Source of the DNA: Sulfitobacter sp. DFL-14
GTDB taxonomy: Bacteria; Pseudomonadota; Alphaproteobacteria; Rhodobacterales; Rhodobacteraceae
NCBI RefSeq assembly: GCF_003335585.1
Contig: NZ_QBFD01000038.1
Coordinates: 42,133-106,132 of the forward strand
DNA length: 64,000 nt
Reading direction: 5' to 3'
A model generated the notes under the pieces. That model was not told the origin of the DNA. It saw only the letters and a list, made by a program, of their open reading frames with translations, and ran no database searches. The stretch's first letter is position 1. Each line of letters starts with the position of its first letter. The translations under genes were made by a program, and so were the position numbers. This document shows positions 7,820 to 16,821 of the stretch, one piece after another.

Positions 7820-8302
7820 GTGTTCAAAACCTTCGCAAAGGCAATCCAGAGCCTGTCTGTCGCTCTTCTGATGGGCTTGCCAATGGCATCCTCAGCGCAG
7901 CAGTTGTCAGAGAACGCATCGATTGTGGTCGAGAGCCCCTGGGCGCGCGCGAGCCTTGGAATGTCGCGGCCCGGCGGGGCCTATCTGACCGTTCGGAACG
8001 AGGGCAGCGATCCGATCTCCCTTATCGGTCTTCGCGCGGAGATCTCCGGCATGGCTTCGATCCACGAAACCAGAACCAATTCTGACGGCGTCAGCATCAT
8101 GGCTCCGGCGGACAATATCGTGATCCCGCCCGGGGGTATGTTCGCCCTTGAACCCGGCGGATATCACGCCATGCTGATGCAACTGCAATCTCCGCTCGTC
8201 GAGGGGGAGACCTTTCCGCTGACCCTGCTCTTTTCCGATGGAACAGAGCTTGAAATCACCGTCCCGGTCCTTGGCATCGGCGCACGCGGCCCCGAAGGCT
8301 GA
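7820..8302 (+). CDS. Periplasmic copper chaperone PCu(A)C
   Basis: A 160-residue exported protein of the PCuAC/DUF461 family that carries Cu(I) to Sco and the Cu(A) site. The Met/His motif is visible: ASIHETRTNSDGVSIM and later GGYHAMLMQL. The start is GTG at 7820 with SD AGGAGA just upstream, followed by a signal peptide ending near MASSAQ. A much longer in-frame extension would run through the dsbA gene and is rejected. Its position between two sco genes fits copper delivery. Confidence 0.86.
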   Translation: MFKTFAKAIQSLSVALLMGLPMASSAQQLSENASIVVESPWARASLGMSRPGGAYLTVRNEGSDPISLIGLRAEISGMASIHETRTNSDGVSIMAPADNIVIPPGGMFALEPGGYHAMLMQLQSPLVEGETFPLTLLFSDGTELEITVPVLGIGARGPEG

Positions 8303-8310
8303 TCCGGCTG

Positions 8311-8934
8311 ATGATGAGGGTGGCCAAAATCGCAGCGATCGGAGCGGCGGCGGTCTTTGCCGCCCTGTTTGTCGGCTGGTGGCAGGTAGATGGGCCTGGC
8401 GCTGACTCCGCGCCGGGCAAGCGGTCTCTACCGCTGACTGCTATGGAATTCAGCCTGACGGATCAGGATGGTCGGGATGTCGGCCCGGAAACCCTCATCG
8501 GCGAGCCGAGTCTGGTCTTCTTCGGATTCACCTATTGCCCCGACGTTTGCCCGACGACCCTCTCGGACATTTCCGGATGGCTCGACGAGATTGGGCCGGA
8601 CGCCGAAGACCTGAATACCGTTTTCATCACCGTAGATCCGGACCGCGACACGGTCGAGGCCATGGCCGAGTATGTCTCGTATTTCCATCCGCAGATACAA
8701 GGATGGACGGGCTTGCCAGACCAGATCGCGGCCATCGCCGATGGTTTCCGTGCCACCTATGAGAAGGTTGAGGGGGAAAACGGCGAATATACGATGAACC
8801 ACACGGCGGGTGTTTTCTTGTTCGATGCGACAGGTCGCTTCGTCACCACCATCGACTATCACGAACCACGCGAATTCGCCGTGCCGAAGATAAGGCGCGC
8901 GATGCAGAACAGAACCGAGAGGGCAGAATCTTGA
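8311..8934 (+). CDS. SCO1/SenC-family protein (second copy)
   Basis: A second Sco protein of 207 residues with an N-terminal membrane anchor, CPDVCP (Cys76, Cys80) and His164 in MNHTAG. It differs clearly from the first copy around these motifs, so this is not a recent tandem duplication. The pair may split copper insertion and thiol reduction. The start is ATG 8311 or 8314. Its stop overlaps the next start as TTGA. Confidence 0.89.
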   Translation: MMRVAKIAAIGAAAVFAALFVGWWQVDGPGADSAPGKRSLPLTAMEFSLTDQDGRDVGPETLIGEPSLVFFGFTYCPDVCPTTLSDISGWLDEIGPDAEDLNTVFITVDPDRDTVEAMAEYVSYFHPQIQGWTGLPDQIAAIADGFRATYEKVEGENGEYTMNHTAGVFLFDATGRFVTTIDYHEPREFAVPKIRRAMQNRTERAES

Positions 8935-10280
8935 AACTGAGACATATCGTTCTGGGAACGACAATGGCCGCGGCAGCGGTCAGCACGATAGCGAGCCGGG
9001 CTTTGATCCTGGAGGCGCCGTCCGAGTACATCTTTTCCGAGGCTCCGGTAGCCTTGGACAGTCCACCCGAACCTCTCGATGGACCAGGCGTCAACGCATC
9101 TGGCGAGACGATGCCGAATATGCTTCCGGCCGCTTTTCAGCCGCCTGAGTTTCCCGCACTCGAACGGGCCGAGCCAGATAATCTGATGGCGCTTGTTCAG
9201 GCCCTCGCCACGCCGCCTTGGGAGGCGACGGTCGAGGCGGGTGACACATTGGACGTGCTTCTCTCTCTCGCGGACATGGATGCGCAAACACGGACCGAAG
9301 TCGCACTGGCACTGACGGTTGAATACGACCTGCGCCGCCTTCGACCGGGCCATCGTCTCAGCGTCGACTTTCGCCCGGACGGAACGCCATCCGTTGTGAC
9401 GTTGGCTGTCGATGACGGTGTGCGGATCGAAGTCACCCTGGACGACACCATTGCGAGTCGGACGGTAACGCCGAGCGCGTTGACAGTCGAGCGTGCGAGC
9501 CAGCTGCTGGTAAACGGGTCGATCTACGCTTCGCTGGATCGAGCAGGCGTCCCGGCCCGTTTTGCCGTCGATCTCGCACAAATCCTCGGGGAAACGGTCG
9601 ACTTTCGCAGGGATCTTCAAGGCGGAGAGACCCTGAATATCCTTTGGGGTCAGACCGTCCTTCGCGATGGTTCAGAGGTCGGTCAACCGTCAATCTCCTA
9701 TGCGGCCCTCGATCTGGCCGACGACCGCTTCGAAATCCTCTGGTCAGCCGAAGACAGCGGGCGGGCAACGGTCTATTTGAATGGTGAAATCCTGCGGACG
9801 GTCGCACCGCCGGTGGAAGGCGCACGACTGTCGTCGGTCTTCGGGCAGCGCAAGCATCCGATCTACGGCAATATGCGGATGCACACAGGTGTCGATTATG
9901 CCGCCGCTGCGGGGACACCGATTGCAGCGACCGCACCCGGACGGGTCTCCTTCATCGGATGGCGGAGCGGGTATGGCCGGGTGGTCGAGATCGCGCACGG
10001 GTCAGACACAATGACCCGCTATGCGCACCTCAGCGCTGTGCCGGAGGGTCTGGCCGTCGGAAACCGCGTGGTCGCGGGCGAAACGATTGGCCAGGTCGGT
10101 GAGACAGGCACGGCGACAGCTCCGAACCTTCACTACGAAGTGCGCGTGGACGGCCGACCTATCGATCCGCTCGGGGAGGAATTGCTCGCCTCTGCGGAAA
10201 ATTTCGACACTGCGGACGCCACTGAAATCCTTGAAGAGACGCGCACACGGTTCGCGACCTTTCTTCGCGAAGACACATGA
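8931..10280 (+). CDS. M23-family murein endopeptidase
   Basis: A 449-residue exported zinc metallopeptidase that cuts peptidoglycan cross-bridges or stems. The C-terminal M23 (LytM) domain (about 315-410) has the ligand motifs MHTGVDYAA, YAHLS and NLHYEV. The N-terminal part resembles the LysM-like and linker region of MepM/NlpD-type proteins. The start is TTG 8931, overlapping the sco stop as TTGA; the next ATG would remove part of the signal peptide. It is a cell-wall enzyme inside a metal-response operon, in line with the L,D-transpeptidases nearby. Confidence 0.85.
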   Translation: MKLRHIVLGTTMAAAAVSTIASRALILEAPSEYIFSEAPVALDSPPEPLDGPGVNASGETMPNMLPAAFQPPEFPALERAEPDNLMALVQALATPPWEATVEAGDTLDVLLSLADMDAQTRTEVALALTVEYDLRRLRPGHRLSVDFRPDGTPSVVTLAVDDGVRIEVTLDDTIASRTVTPSALTVERASQLLVNGSIYASLDRAGVPARFAVDLAQILGETVDFRRDLQGGETLNILWGQTVLRDGSEVGQPSISYAALDLADDRFEILWSAEDSGRATVYLNGEILRTVAPPVEGARLSSVFGQRKHPIYGNMRMHTGVDYAAAAGTPIAATAPGRVSFIGWRSGYGRVVEIAHGSDTMTRYAHLSAVPEGLAVGNRVVAGETIGQVGETGTATAPNLHYEVRVDGRPIDPLGEELLASAENFDTADATEILEETRTRFATFLREDT

Positions 10281-10300
10281 CTGATTTGAAAGGAATTCCG

Positions 10301-10753
10301 ATGAAAAACAGGTTTCAAACCTTGGCCGCTGCGACCCTCATGATTGCTGCCGCGACGGCAGTAACCGCCCAGACCGCTATCCACGTCGGAAAGACGCGCG
10401 GCTGCGGTTGTTGCCTTGCCTGGATGGAAAAGCTGTCCGAGGCCGATTTTGCCCCTGAAGGTGAGAATATGGGCGGGGCGTTGATCCGTCTGAAGATGGA
10501 TCGCGGTATTCCCGTCGATATGTTCTCCTGTCACACGGCGACCGTCGAAGGCTACACCATCGAGGGTCACGTTCCGCCAGCCGATATTACTCGACTGCTT
10601 GAAGAACGTCCCGATGCCATAGGCCTGGCCGTGCCCGGCATGCCCATCGGCTCGCCCGGCATGGATTTCGGCGACGATGCCGAAGCCTACGATGTCTTTC
10701 TGGTGAAATCCGACGGCTCCACTGAGATCTTTTCGTCCTATCCGGCGAGTTAA
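10301..10753 (+). CDS. DUF411 metal-binding protein
   Basis: A 150-residue exported protein of the DUF411 family, often found in copper resistance loci. It has the Cys motif TRGCGCCLAWMEKL near the mature N-terminus and a further Cys in DMFSCHTATV, with the family signature GHVPPADI and IGLAVPGMPIGSPGM. The ATG at 10301 has a good SD (AAAGGA) and a normal signal peptide. An upstream ATG at 10277 overlaps the previous stop and could add eight residues. It probably binds metal in the periplasm. Confidence 0.85.
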   Translation: MKNRFQTLAAATLMIAAATAVTAQTAIHVGKTRGCGCCLAWMEKLSEADFAPEGENMGGALIRLKMDRGIPVDMFSCHTATVEGYTIEGHVPPADITRLLEERPDAIGLAVPGMPIGSPGMDFGDDAEAYDVFLVKSDGSTEIFSSYPAS

Positions 10754-10754
10754 A

Positions 10755-11546
10755 GTGGAGCAAATCACAACACTCTCACCAGTCGCACTGGGCTTTCTAG
10801 GCAGCCTGGCCGCCGGTCTCATGACCGCCGTCGGGGCGACGCCCGTGCTTCTCGGCAAGACCCCGTCACGCAAATGGCGCGATATTTCGCTCGGCTTTGC
10901 CGCCGGGGTCATGCTTGCCGCGTCTTTCTTTTCTCTCATTATACCGGCACTCGACGCAGCGGAGGGCCGATACGGGGATGGCGCGATACCGGCGCTGATC
11001 GTCTGTGCTGCGATCCTGATGGGCATGGGCGCGGTCGCCATGATGAACGAAATGATCCCGCATGAGCATTTCAGCAGCGGGCGCGAAGGCCCGGAGGCGG
11101 TCTCGCTGCGCCGTGTCTGGCTCTTCATCATCGCCATCACGATCCACAATGCGCCGGAGGGTTTGGCCGTCGGCGTTGCGTTCGGAGCTGATGGTTTTAC
11201 AGGCGGATTTCCCGTCGCTCTCGGGATCGGATTGCAGAATGCGCCTGAAGGGCTGGCTGTTGCAGTCGCCCTACTGGGCGAGCGATACTCGGCGGGCCGC
11301 GCGTTCGGCATCGCAGCACTGACTGGTTTGGTCGAACCCGTCACGGGCTTTCTTGGTGCCGCGGTGATCGTCGTGGCGCAGCCTCTCTTGCCCTGGGGTC
11401 TGGCTTTTGCGGCGGGCGCGATGCTCTATGTCATCAGCCACGAGATCATCCCGGAAACCCATCGCAGCGGCCACCAGAAGCAGGCGACGACCGGGCTCGC
11501 GATCGGCCTCGTCGTCATGCTGTTCCTAGATGTCTGGTTGGGGTGA
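10755..11546 (+). CDS. ZIP-family metal transporter
   Basis: A 263-residue membrane protein with the ZIP signature twice: HNAPEGLAVGVAFG in TM4 and QNAPEGLAVAVA in TM5, plus a late ISHEIIPETH metal-like segment. ZIP proteins move divalent cations such as Zn into the cytosol, though some GufA-like members are less defined. The start is GTG 10755, 1 nt after the previous stop. An importer in a metal-export regulon looks contradictory, but pairing with lspA recalls Pb/Cd resistance loci. Confidence 0.85.
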   Translation: MEQITTLSPVALGFLGSLAAGLMTAVGATPVLLGKTPSRKWRDISLGFAAGVMLAASFFSLIIPALDAAEGRYGDGAIPALIVCAAILMGMGAVAMMNEMIPHEHFSSGREGPEAVSLRRVWLFIIAITIHNAPEGLAVGVAFGADGFTGGFPVALGIGLQNAPEGLAVAVALLGERYSAGRAFGIAALTGLVEPVTGFLGAAVIVVAQPLLPWGLAFAAGAMLYVISHEIIPETHRSGHQKQATTGLAIGLVVMLFLDVWLG

Positions 11547-11549
11547 TTC

Positions 11550-12026
11550 ATGGCAATTCGCTCCATTGGCATTTGCACAGCTGTCGCGGCGCTCGCCGCC
11601 GATCAGGCATCGAAGGCGTTCGTGCTCGCGAATGCGGAAACGCTCGCCCCCGGCGTCGCTGTGTTCCCCGGCTTCAACCTGATCTTCCACCGCAACTACG
11701 GCGTGACCTTTGGGTTCTTTCAAAATGTGCCGTGGTGGGTCCTTGCATTGGTCGCCACCGCCGTCGTTCTGTTCCTCGTCGTTTCACTGATCCGGGCAAC
11801 GCAGGCAGCCGAGGCGGTTGCCTACGGCATGGTGATCGGCGGCGCTCTTGGGAATGTCGTGGATCGTTTTCGCTTTGGCGGTGTGACCGACTTTCTGGAT
11901 TTCTATCTCGGAACGGCGCATTGGCCAGCGTTCAACCTCGCGGATGTCTTCGTGGTCTGCGGCGTGGGGATTTTACTGATCTTCTCGGGGCGCGAAAAGG
12001 TCGCTGCGTCCGAAACCTCAAGATAG
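11550..12026 (+). CDS. lspA: Lipoprotein signal peptidase (signal peptidase II)
   Basis: A 158-residue four-helix aspartyl protease that removes signal peptides from prolipoproteins. The catalytic aspartates are Asp114 in GNVVDRFRFGGVTDFLDF and Asp132 in FNLADVF. This is probably an accessory copy, because lspA is essential and normally sits elsewhere, as does the homolog in the pbr lead operon (established for Cupriavidus). It lies 3 nt after the ZIP gene and just before lnt, giving two steps of lipoprotein maturation together. Confidence 0.92.
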   Translation: MAIRSIGICTAVAALAADQASKAFVLANAETLAPGVAVFPGFNLIFHRNYGVTFGFFQNVPWWVLALVATAVVLFLVVSLIRATQAAEAVAYGMVIGGALGNVVDRFRFGGVTDFLDFYLGTAHWPAFNLADVFVVCGVGILLIFSGREKVAASETSR

Positions 12027-12032
12027 ATCTCG

Positions 12033-13565
12033 GTGATTTCAATCGGCATCACTGTTCTCCGCATTTCCAGAATGTCAGGTATCATCCTCACATTCTGTGC
12101 ATTCGGTCTCGGCGCTTTGGCGGTTCTCGCTCTGCCACCATTCTCGATGCCGGTGCTTTTGCCCGTCGCGTTTGGCGCGCTGTATCTCCTCACGGTCGGA
12201 GAGAGCCGCATGCGGGCCGGACTTGCCGGATGGGCGTTCGGCGTTGGCTTCTTCCTGTTCGGATTGTCCTGGATCGCGGAAAGCTTTTTCGTCGACGCGG
12301 AGCGGTTCGGCTGGATGGCCGTTCCTGCGGTGGCTGGACTGGCCGCCGGCCTTGCGCTGTTCCCGGCGGCGGCAATGGCAGCGTTCGCATGGAGCAGGAC
12401 GAAAGGTGTCTCCGGCGCATTGATCTTCGCGGTCTGCTGGTCGGTTTCTGAATGGCTGCGCGGCACCATGCTGACAGGCTTCCCCTGGAACCTGATTGCC
12501 TATGCATGGGCCGACTACGATATTCCACGCCAAATGGCCGCATGGGTTGGCAGCTACGGACTTGGCCTCCTCACAGTTCTGCTGTCGGTCTTGCCCGTAA
12601 CGCTCCTCATGCGGAATCGTCGGCAAAATGCGTTCGCCGCATTTGTTTTCATGTCGGTGGTGGGGGGTGCCGGAACCCTCGGTACGGTTCGCCTTATGGC
12701 CACCACACCGCCAACAGACACAACCGTCAGGATCGTTCAGGGAAACATTCCTCAGACGGAGAAATGGGACCCCGCGTTCCGCGAACGGAACATATCCCGC
12801 TATCTGGACCTGTCTGCGCAGTCTGGCAGCTTCGACGTCCTTCTCTGGCCTGAAAGTGCATTTCCCGGTTATCTTGATGAGAATCCTGAAATGTTGGGTC
12901 GAATTGCCGAACGTCTGCCTGAGGGCCGCGTTCTTCTGACCGGTGCACAGACGCGCGAGTCGGACGGCACTGGCACACGCTACAGAAATTCGATCCTCGC
13001 GGTCGATCAGACCGGACAGATCGTCACGAGATACGCCAAGCATCATCTCGTGCCGTTCGGGGAATACGTTCCCCTGCGGAGTTTTCTTCCGATCCAGCGA
13101 TTGACCGCAGGGCTTGGGGACTTCACGCCCGGTCCCGGCCCCCAGACCGTTGAGCTACCCGGTTTATCTCCGGTCGGCCTTTCGATCTGCTACGAGGCCA
13201 TTTTTCCGGGACGTGTCGTAGACGCCGCTTCGCGTCCGGACTGGATATTCAACGCCACCAATGACGCTTGGTTCGGTGCGTCTCTCGGTCCCCGGCAACA
13301 TCTGGCCTCTGCCAGGATGCGCGCGGTTGAAGAGGGGCTGCCGATGGTTCGCGCGGCCAACACGGGCATTTCAGCAGTTATCGATGGGTACGGCCGGATC
13401 GTCGCCCGCCTCGGGCTGGACGAGACCGGCGTGCTGGACGCCCGCTTGCCAGCTGCGCTCCCGGCCACGCCATTCGCGAAATGCGGGCAGATGATGTTCC
13501 TGCTCGTTTTGGCAGCGTGCATCGCGGGTGCCATTGGATTGACTGTCGGAAAGGAAAACGCGTAA
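12033..13565 (+). CDS. lnt: Apolipoprotein N-acyltransferase
   Basis: A polytopic protein of up to 510 residues with an N-terminal membrane part and a C-terminal nitrilase domain. The Glu-Lys-Cys triad is visible in LLWPESAFPG, AKHHLVPFGEYVP and LSICYEAIFPG. It transfers the third acyl chain to lipoproteins in the periplasmic leaflet. The start is uncertain: GTG 12033 or ATG 12072, where MSGIILTF begins the first helix. It is probably a metal-induced extra copy. Several small lipoproteins in this window could be clients. Confidence 0.9.
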   Translation: MISIGITVLRISRMSGIILTFCAFGLGALAVLALPPFSMPVLLPVAFGALYLLTVGESRMRAGLAGWAFGVGFFLFGLSWIAESFFVDAERFGWMAVPAVAGLAAGLALFPAAAMAAFAWSRTKGVSGALIFAVCWSVSEWLRGTMLTGFPWNLIAYAWADYDIPRQMAAWVGSYGLGLLTVLLSVLPVTLLMRNRRQNAFAAFVFMSVVGGAGTLGTVRLMATTPPTDTTVRIVQGNIPQTEKWDPAFRERNISRYLDLSAQSGSFDVLLWPESAFPGYLDENPEMLGRIAERLPEGRVLLTGAQTRESDGTGTRYRNSILAVDQTGQIVTRYAKHHLVPFGEYVPLRSFLPIQRLTAGLGDFTPGPGPQTVELPGLSPVGLSICYEAIFPGRVVDAASRPDWIFNATNDAWFGASLGPRQHLASARMRAVEEGLPMVRAANTGISAVIDGYGRIVARLGLDETGVLDARLPAALPATPFAKCGQMMFLLVLAACIAGAIGLTVGKENA

Positions 13566-13729
13566 TGATCGTAGTCTTTGGAGCAGTGGCGGGAGCCGCA
13601 TGGGGCGGATATCTCGCCAAGAAGCGTGGCGGCAACAGGCTGGACATCGCCCAGTACGCGGCAAGTTCCGCGATCGCATTCGGACTCCTGGCGTTGTTCG
13701 CCTCGATCGTTCTTGCACGGGTTCTATGA
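13565..13729 (+). CDS. Small membrane protein after lnt (54 aa)
   Basis: The ATG at 13565 overlaps the lnt stop (TAATG), giving a 54-residue protein: MIVVFGAVAGAAWGGYLAKK, a basic loop KKRGGNRLD, then a second hydrophobic helix SSAIAFGLLALFASIVLA. It has two predicted transmembrane helices. I do not recognise its function; tight coupling to lnt suggests it assists that enzyme or the operon product set. It is the last gene of the operon and converges on the transpeptidase at 13755. Confidence 0.7.
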   Translation: MIVVFGAVAGAAWGGYLAKKRGGNRLDIAQYAASSAIAFGLLALFASIVLARVL

Positions 13730-13754
13730 ACCGCCGTCCAAGGCCGGATAGGCG

Positions 13755-14258
13755 CTAGGCGAATATGTCGATCGGCGTCCCGTCCCGCACCATCGCGTAG
13801 ATATCCTCAATTTCGCGGTCCGACACCGCGATGCAACCCGCCGTCCAGTCTGGCTTGATCGCGTCGATCCCGGGTCGTGGCCCGCCATGGATGAAGATGT
13901 CGCCGCCTGGCTCACGTCCCTGTGCAGCGGCGAAGGCGATATCGGCCTCGTTCGGATAAGAGATTCCGATGGAGAGATGGAACAGACTGTCGGGATTGCG
14001 TCGGTCGACGGTGTAAGCCCCTTCGGGTGTTTTCCCGTCACCCTCGAACTGCTTGGGCCCCTCGGGCGCGAAACCGAGGTCTATCCTGTAGGCTTTCAGG
14101 ACCGAGGTATTGTTGAACAGGAACAGGTTCCGGTCACCTTTGAACATCTGCAACCGGGTGACCTCGGGCCCATCGTAGGTTCGGAATTTGCTGGCGCACC
14201 CTGCAAGGCCAAGTGCAAGTCCGCCCAAGAGTGCCGTTCGTCGTGTCGTTTTCATCAT
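13755..14258 (-). CDS. L,D-transpeptidase family lipoprotein
   Basis: A 167-residue YkuD-type protein with a lipoprotein signal (TALLGGLALGLAGC, Cys22). The catalytic region reads DIFIHGGPRPGIDAIKPDWTAGCIAVSD, with His-Gly and the Gly-Cys nucleophile; the middle (GDGKTPEGAYTVDRRN) is typical of the ErfK/YafK group. Members of this branch can also act as amidases that free murein-bound lipoprotein. It is the third YkuD protein in 14 kb. No 19-bp-spacer box is visible upstream, so it may be expressed with the neighbouring ATPase or alone. Confidence 0.85.
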   Translation of the reverse strand: MMKTTRRTALLGGLALGLAGCASKFRTYDGPEVTRLQMFKGDRNLFLFNNTSVLKAYRIDLGFAPEGPKQFEGDGKTPEGAYTVDRRNPDSLFHLSIGISYPNEADIAFAAAQGREPGGDIFIHGGPRPGIDAIKPDWTAGCIAVSDREIEDIYAMVRDGTPIDIFA

Positions 14259-14316
14259 GTCGTCCGCTCGATCTTTTTACCTGTCCACTCATATCGGTAT
14301 CGGTATGCCTGATCAA

Positions 14317-16668
14317 TCAATGGCCGTGGGCCAGGGCTCCCTGCGCCATCTTCTCTCCCACTTGCTCTCCCCCGGACCCGTCCGGCCGGTCCTTCTTGGC
14401 CCGGAGCAGCCTGAGCGCGTTGGCGACTACCAGTAGCGAAACGCCGACATCCGCAGCGATGGCACCCCACATTGTTGCCATGCCGAACGCTGTCAGCCCG
14501 ACGAACAGCGCCTTCGTCGCAAGCGCAATAGCGATGTTCTGATGGATGACGTTCATGGTGCGGCGGGAATGGCCTATCAGCCATGGCACCTTGGCGATGT
14601 CGTCCGTCATTAGGGCGATATCGGCGGTCTCAATGGCGGCATCCGATCCGACCGCACCCATGGCGATGGCGAAATGCGCCCGCGCCATGGCAGGTGCATC
14701 GTTTACACCGTCGCCAATCATTGCCACGATATCATAGTTGGCAACGAGTTCCTCGATTGCCGTCACCTTGTCTTCGGGCAGCAGTTCCGCGCGCACCTCG
14801 TCAATGCCGACTTCCGCCGCCACGGCGCGCGCCGTGCGTTCATTGTCGCCGGTCAGCATGATGATCTTTTTTACGCCCTGGGCATGCAGGCGTGCCACGA
14901 CCCCCTTCGCATCCGGGCGGATGCGGTCGCGCAGTTCGATCAGGCCCAGCAGGCGGTCTGCGGAGCCTACGGCAACGAGTGTGCTGCCAGCCCCTTCGAT
15001 CCGTTCCAGCAGATCGCGGGGGATCGCTTCGCCAAGCCCCTTCTCGGTCGCAAATCGATCCGAGCCGAGCCAGACGGGCTGACCCTCCCAGGTTCCCTCG
15101 ACACCGCGGCCCGGCACCGTTTTGGTGTCGGTAGCCGCCGACTGCTTCAACCCGTCGCGTTCGCCGCGCGCCAGGATGGCCCGCGCCAGAGGATGCGAAG
15201 AGCGGGCTTCCAACGCGACAGCGGCGCTCAGAAGGTCGCGTTCGACCGTGCCGCCTAAAGGATGCAGGCCCGCGACCTCCGGTTCTCCCATGGTGATCGT
15301 CCCGGTCTTGTCCATTGCCAGAGCTGTCAGGCGTGACGGAGCCTCCACATAGGCACCGCCCTTGATCAGCACGCCATTGCGTGCCGAGGCCGCGAGCGAA
15401 GCGACGATGGAGACCGGCGTAGAAATCACGAGCGCACAGGGGCAAGCGATTACCAGAAGAACCAGCGCATTGTAGAACCAGTAATTCCATGCCCCCGCGA
15501 ACAGCAGCGGCGGAACGACGGCGATTAGAATCGCCAGCGCCATCACGATGGGCGTGTAGATGCGGGCGAATTTCGTGACCCATTGCTCGACATCGGCGCG
15601 GCGCGAATGGGCGTCGCCTACCATACGGATGATTTTCGAGAGCACGGTATCGCCTGCGGCCTTGGTGGCCCTGACCGTCAGTGTGCCGTCGCCGTTGATC
15701 GTTCCGGCATACACTTCATCGCCAGTTTCCTTTGCCACAAGAGCACTTTCCCCGGTAATCGGAGCCTGATCAACATCGCCGCGACCCTCGGTCACCTCTC
15801 CGTCGAGCGGGATACGGTCTCCGCCGCGCACCACGAAGCGGTCACCGATCGCAACCTGAGCCGCAGGAACATCGGTCTCCGATCCGTCGTCACGAATGAC
15901 GCGCGCCGTGGGTGGTGCTAGGTCCAACAGGGCCGAGACCGCGTTGCGCGCACGCCCCACGCTCCAGGATTCGAGAGCGAGGGACAGAGCAAAGAAGAAT
16001 GCGACCGTTGCCGCCTCGAAAAACTCGCCCAGACCGATCGCCCCGGCCACGGCGACGATCATCAGCAAATTCATGTCAGGCGAAAATCTACGCGCGGCGG
16101 ACCATGCTTTGGGGGCGACCAGCCAGGCTCCGAACACCACCGCCAGCATGAACAGCCCCATCTCGACCAGAGGCATAGACGTCTCGCCATGACCGGAGAA
16201 GAGCCGCAGCGCGCCGCCCGCCCCCGTCTCGACGATGTGGTAAAGGAACCCCGCGGCCCAGAAGCCGCCGCTGAGCCCGGTGAAGAGGCGTTGACGTGCG
16301 AAATGGGCCGCCTGGTCCGCTTCGGCGCTTTCAGCATCCCACATCTTCGCGCTCATCCCAGTCGACCCGACGATCTTGATGATCTTATCGTCGCTGAGCG
16401 GTTTGGCGCTTTTGAGGATGGTCATGCGCCCGTTGATCACATCGAAGGCCAGATGCTCGCTGCCGCCGACTTCCGGCCCGACGACCTTGTTCAGGATCGC
16501 GACCTCTTCCGCACAATCCAGCCCGTTAACGCGAAAACTGCGTCCGGAGGATGGTGGAGGTGCTGCCACCTGCGCGGTGTCTTCGGCCGTCTGGCCACAG
16601 CAAGCCTTTGTGTCTTTGCGATCATCCTGATGACCGTGCGGATGCGTGTCTGGACCGTCGTGGGACAT
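14317..16668 (-). CDS. zntA: Zn/Cd/Pb-type P1B-ATPase exporter
   Basis: A 783-residue ATP-driven exporter of divalent soft metals. After a His-rich start (HDGPDTHPHGHQDD) comes one heavy-metal domain with GLDCAEE in place of the usual GMTC--C. The TM6 motif is CPC (Cys409-Pro-Cys411), the phosphorylation Asp453 lies in MDKTGT, the ATP-domain signature is SSHPLA, and the hinge is [13 protein letters not shown]. The last helix carries ADVGVSLLVVANALRLL, whose Asp is typical of the Zn/Cd/Pb subgroup. It is driven by the MerR-type promoter at 16699-16729. Confidence 0.92.
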   Translation of the reverse strand: MSHDGPDTHPHGHQDDRKDTKACCGQTAEDTAQVAAPPPSSGRSFRVNGLDCAEEVAILNKVVGPEVGGSEHLAFDVINGRMTILKSAKPLSDDKIIKIVGSTGMSAKMWDAESAEADQAAHFARQRLFTGLSGGFWAAGFLYHIVETGAGGALRLFSGHGETSMPLVEMGLFMLAVVFGAWLVAPKAWSAARRFSPDMNLLMIVAVAGAIGLGEFFEAATVAFFFALSLALESWSVGRARNAVSALLDLAPPTARVIRDDGSETDVPAAQVAIGDRFVVRGGDRIPLDGEVTEGRGDVDQAPITGESALVAKETGDEVYAGTINGDGTLTVRATKAAGDTVLSKIIRMVGDAHSRRADVEQWVTKFARIYTPIVMALAILIAVVPPLLFAGAWNYWFYNALVLLVIACPCALVISTPVSIVASLAASARNGVLIKGGAYVEAPSRLTALAMDKTGTITMGEPEVAGLHPLGGTVERDLLSAAVALEARSSHPLARAILARGERDGLKQSAATDTKTVPGRGVEGTWEGQPVWLGSDRFATEKGLGEAIPRDLLERIEGAGSTLVAVGSADRLLGLIELRDRIRPDAKGVVARLHAQGVKKIIMLTGDNERTARAVAAEVGIDEVRAELLPEDKVTAIEELVANYDIVAMIGDGVNDAPAMARAHFAIAMGAVGSDAAIETADIALMTDDIAKVPWLIGHSRRTMNVIHQNIAIALATKALFVGLTAFGMATMWGAIAADVGVSLLVVANALRLLRAKKDRPDGSGGEQVGEKMAQGALAHGH

Positions 16669-16698
16669 GGGAAACCTCTGAGAATAAGCGTTGAGCCA

Positions 16699-16729
16699 AA
16701 GATAGGAGCTTCAGTTGCTAGAGGTTCAA
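16699..16729 (-). promoter_or_regulatory. MerR-type promoter for zntA
   Basis: On the minus strand: -35 TTGAAC (16729-16724), 19-bp spacer CTCTAGCAACTGAAGCTCC, -10 TATCTT (16704-16699). The left half CTCTAG matches the set; the right half CTGAAG is one base off CTGTAG. It lies 31 nt upstream of the zntA start. Confidence 0.75.
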
Positions 16730-16821
16730 GAAGTTTCTTGGGATGTTCTGTGATTAAGGCCATCACAATCAGCACTGTACCTCCTCTGAACTGTTCGGGC
16801 GCGACAGCGAGGCGATTGGAC

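Noticed and set aside
10133..11344. Long open frame on the minus strand (403 codons)
   Set aside because: It runs antisense to the M23, DUF411 and ZIP genes and has the repetitive Ser/Ala/Arg-rich make-up of a GC-rich shadow frame.
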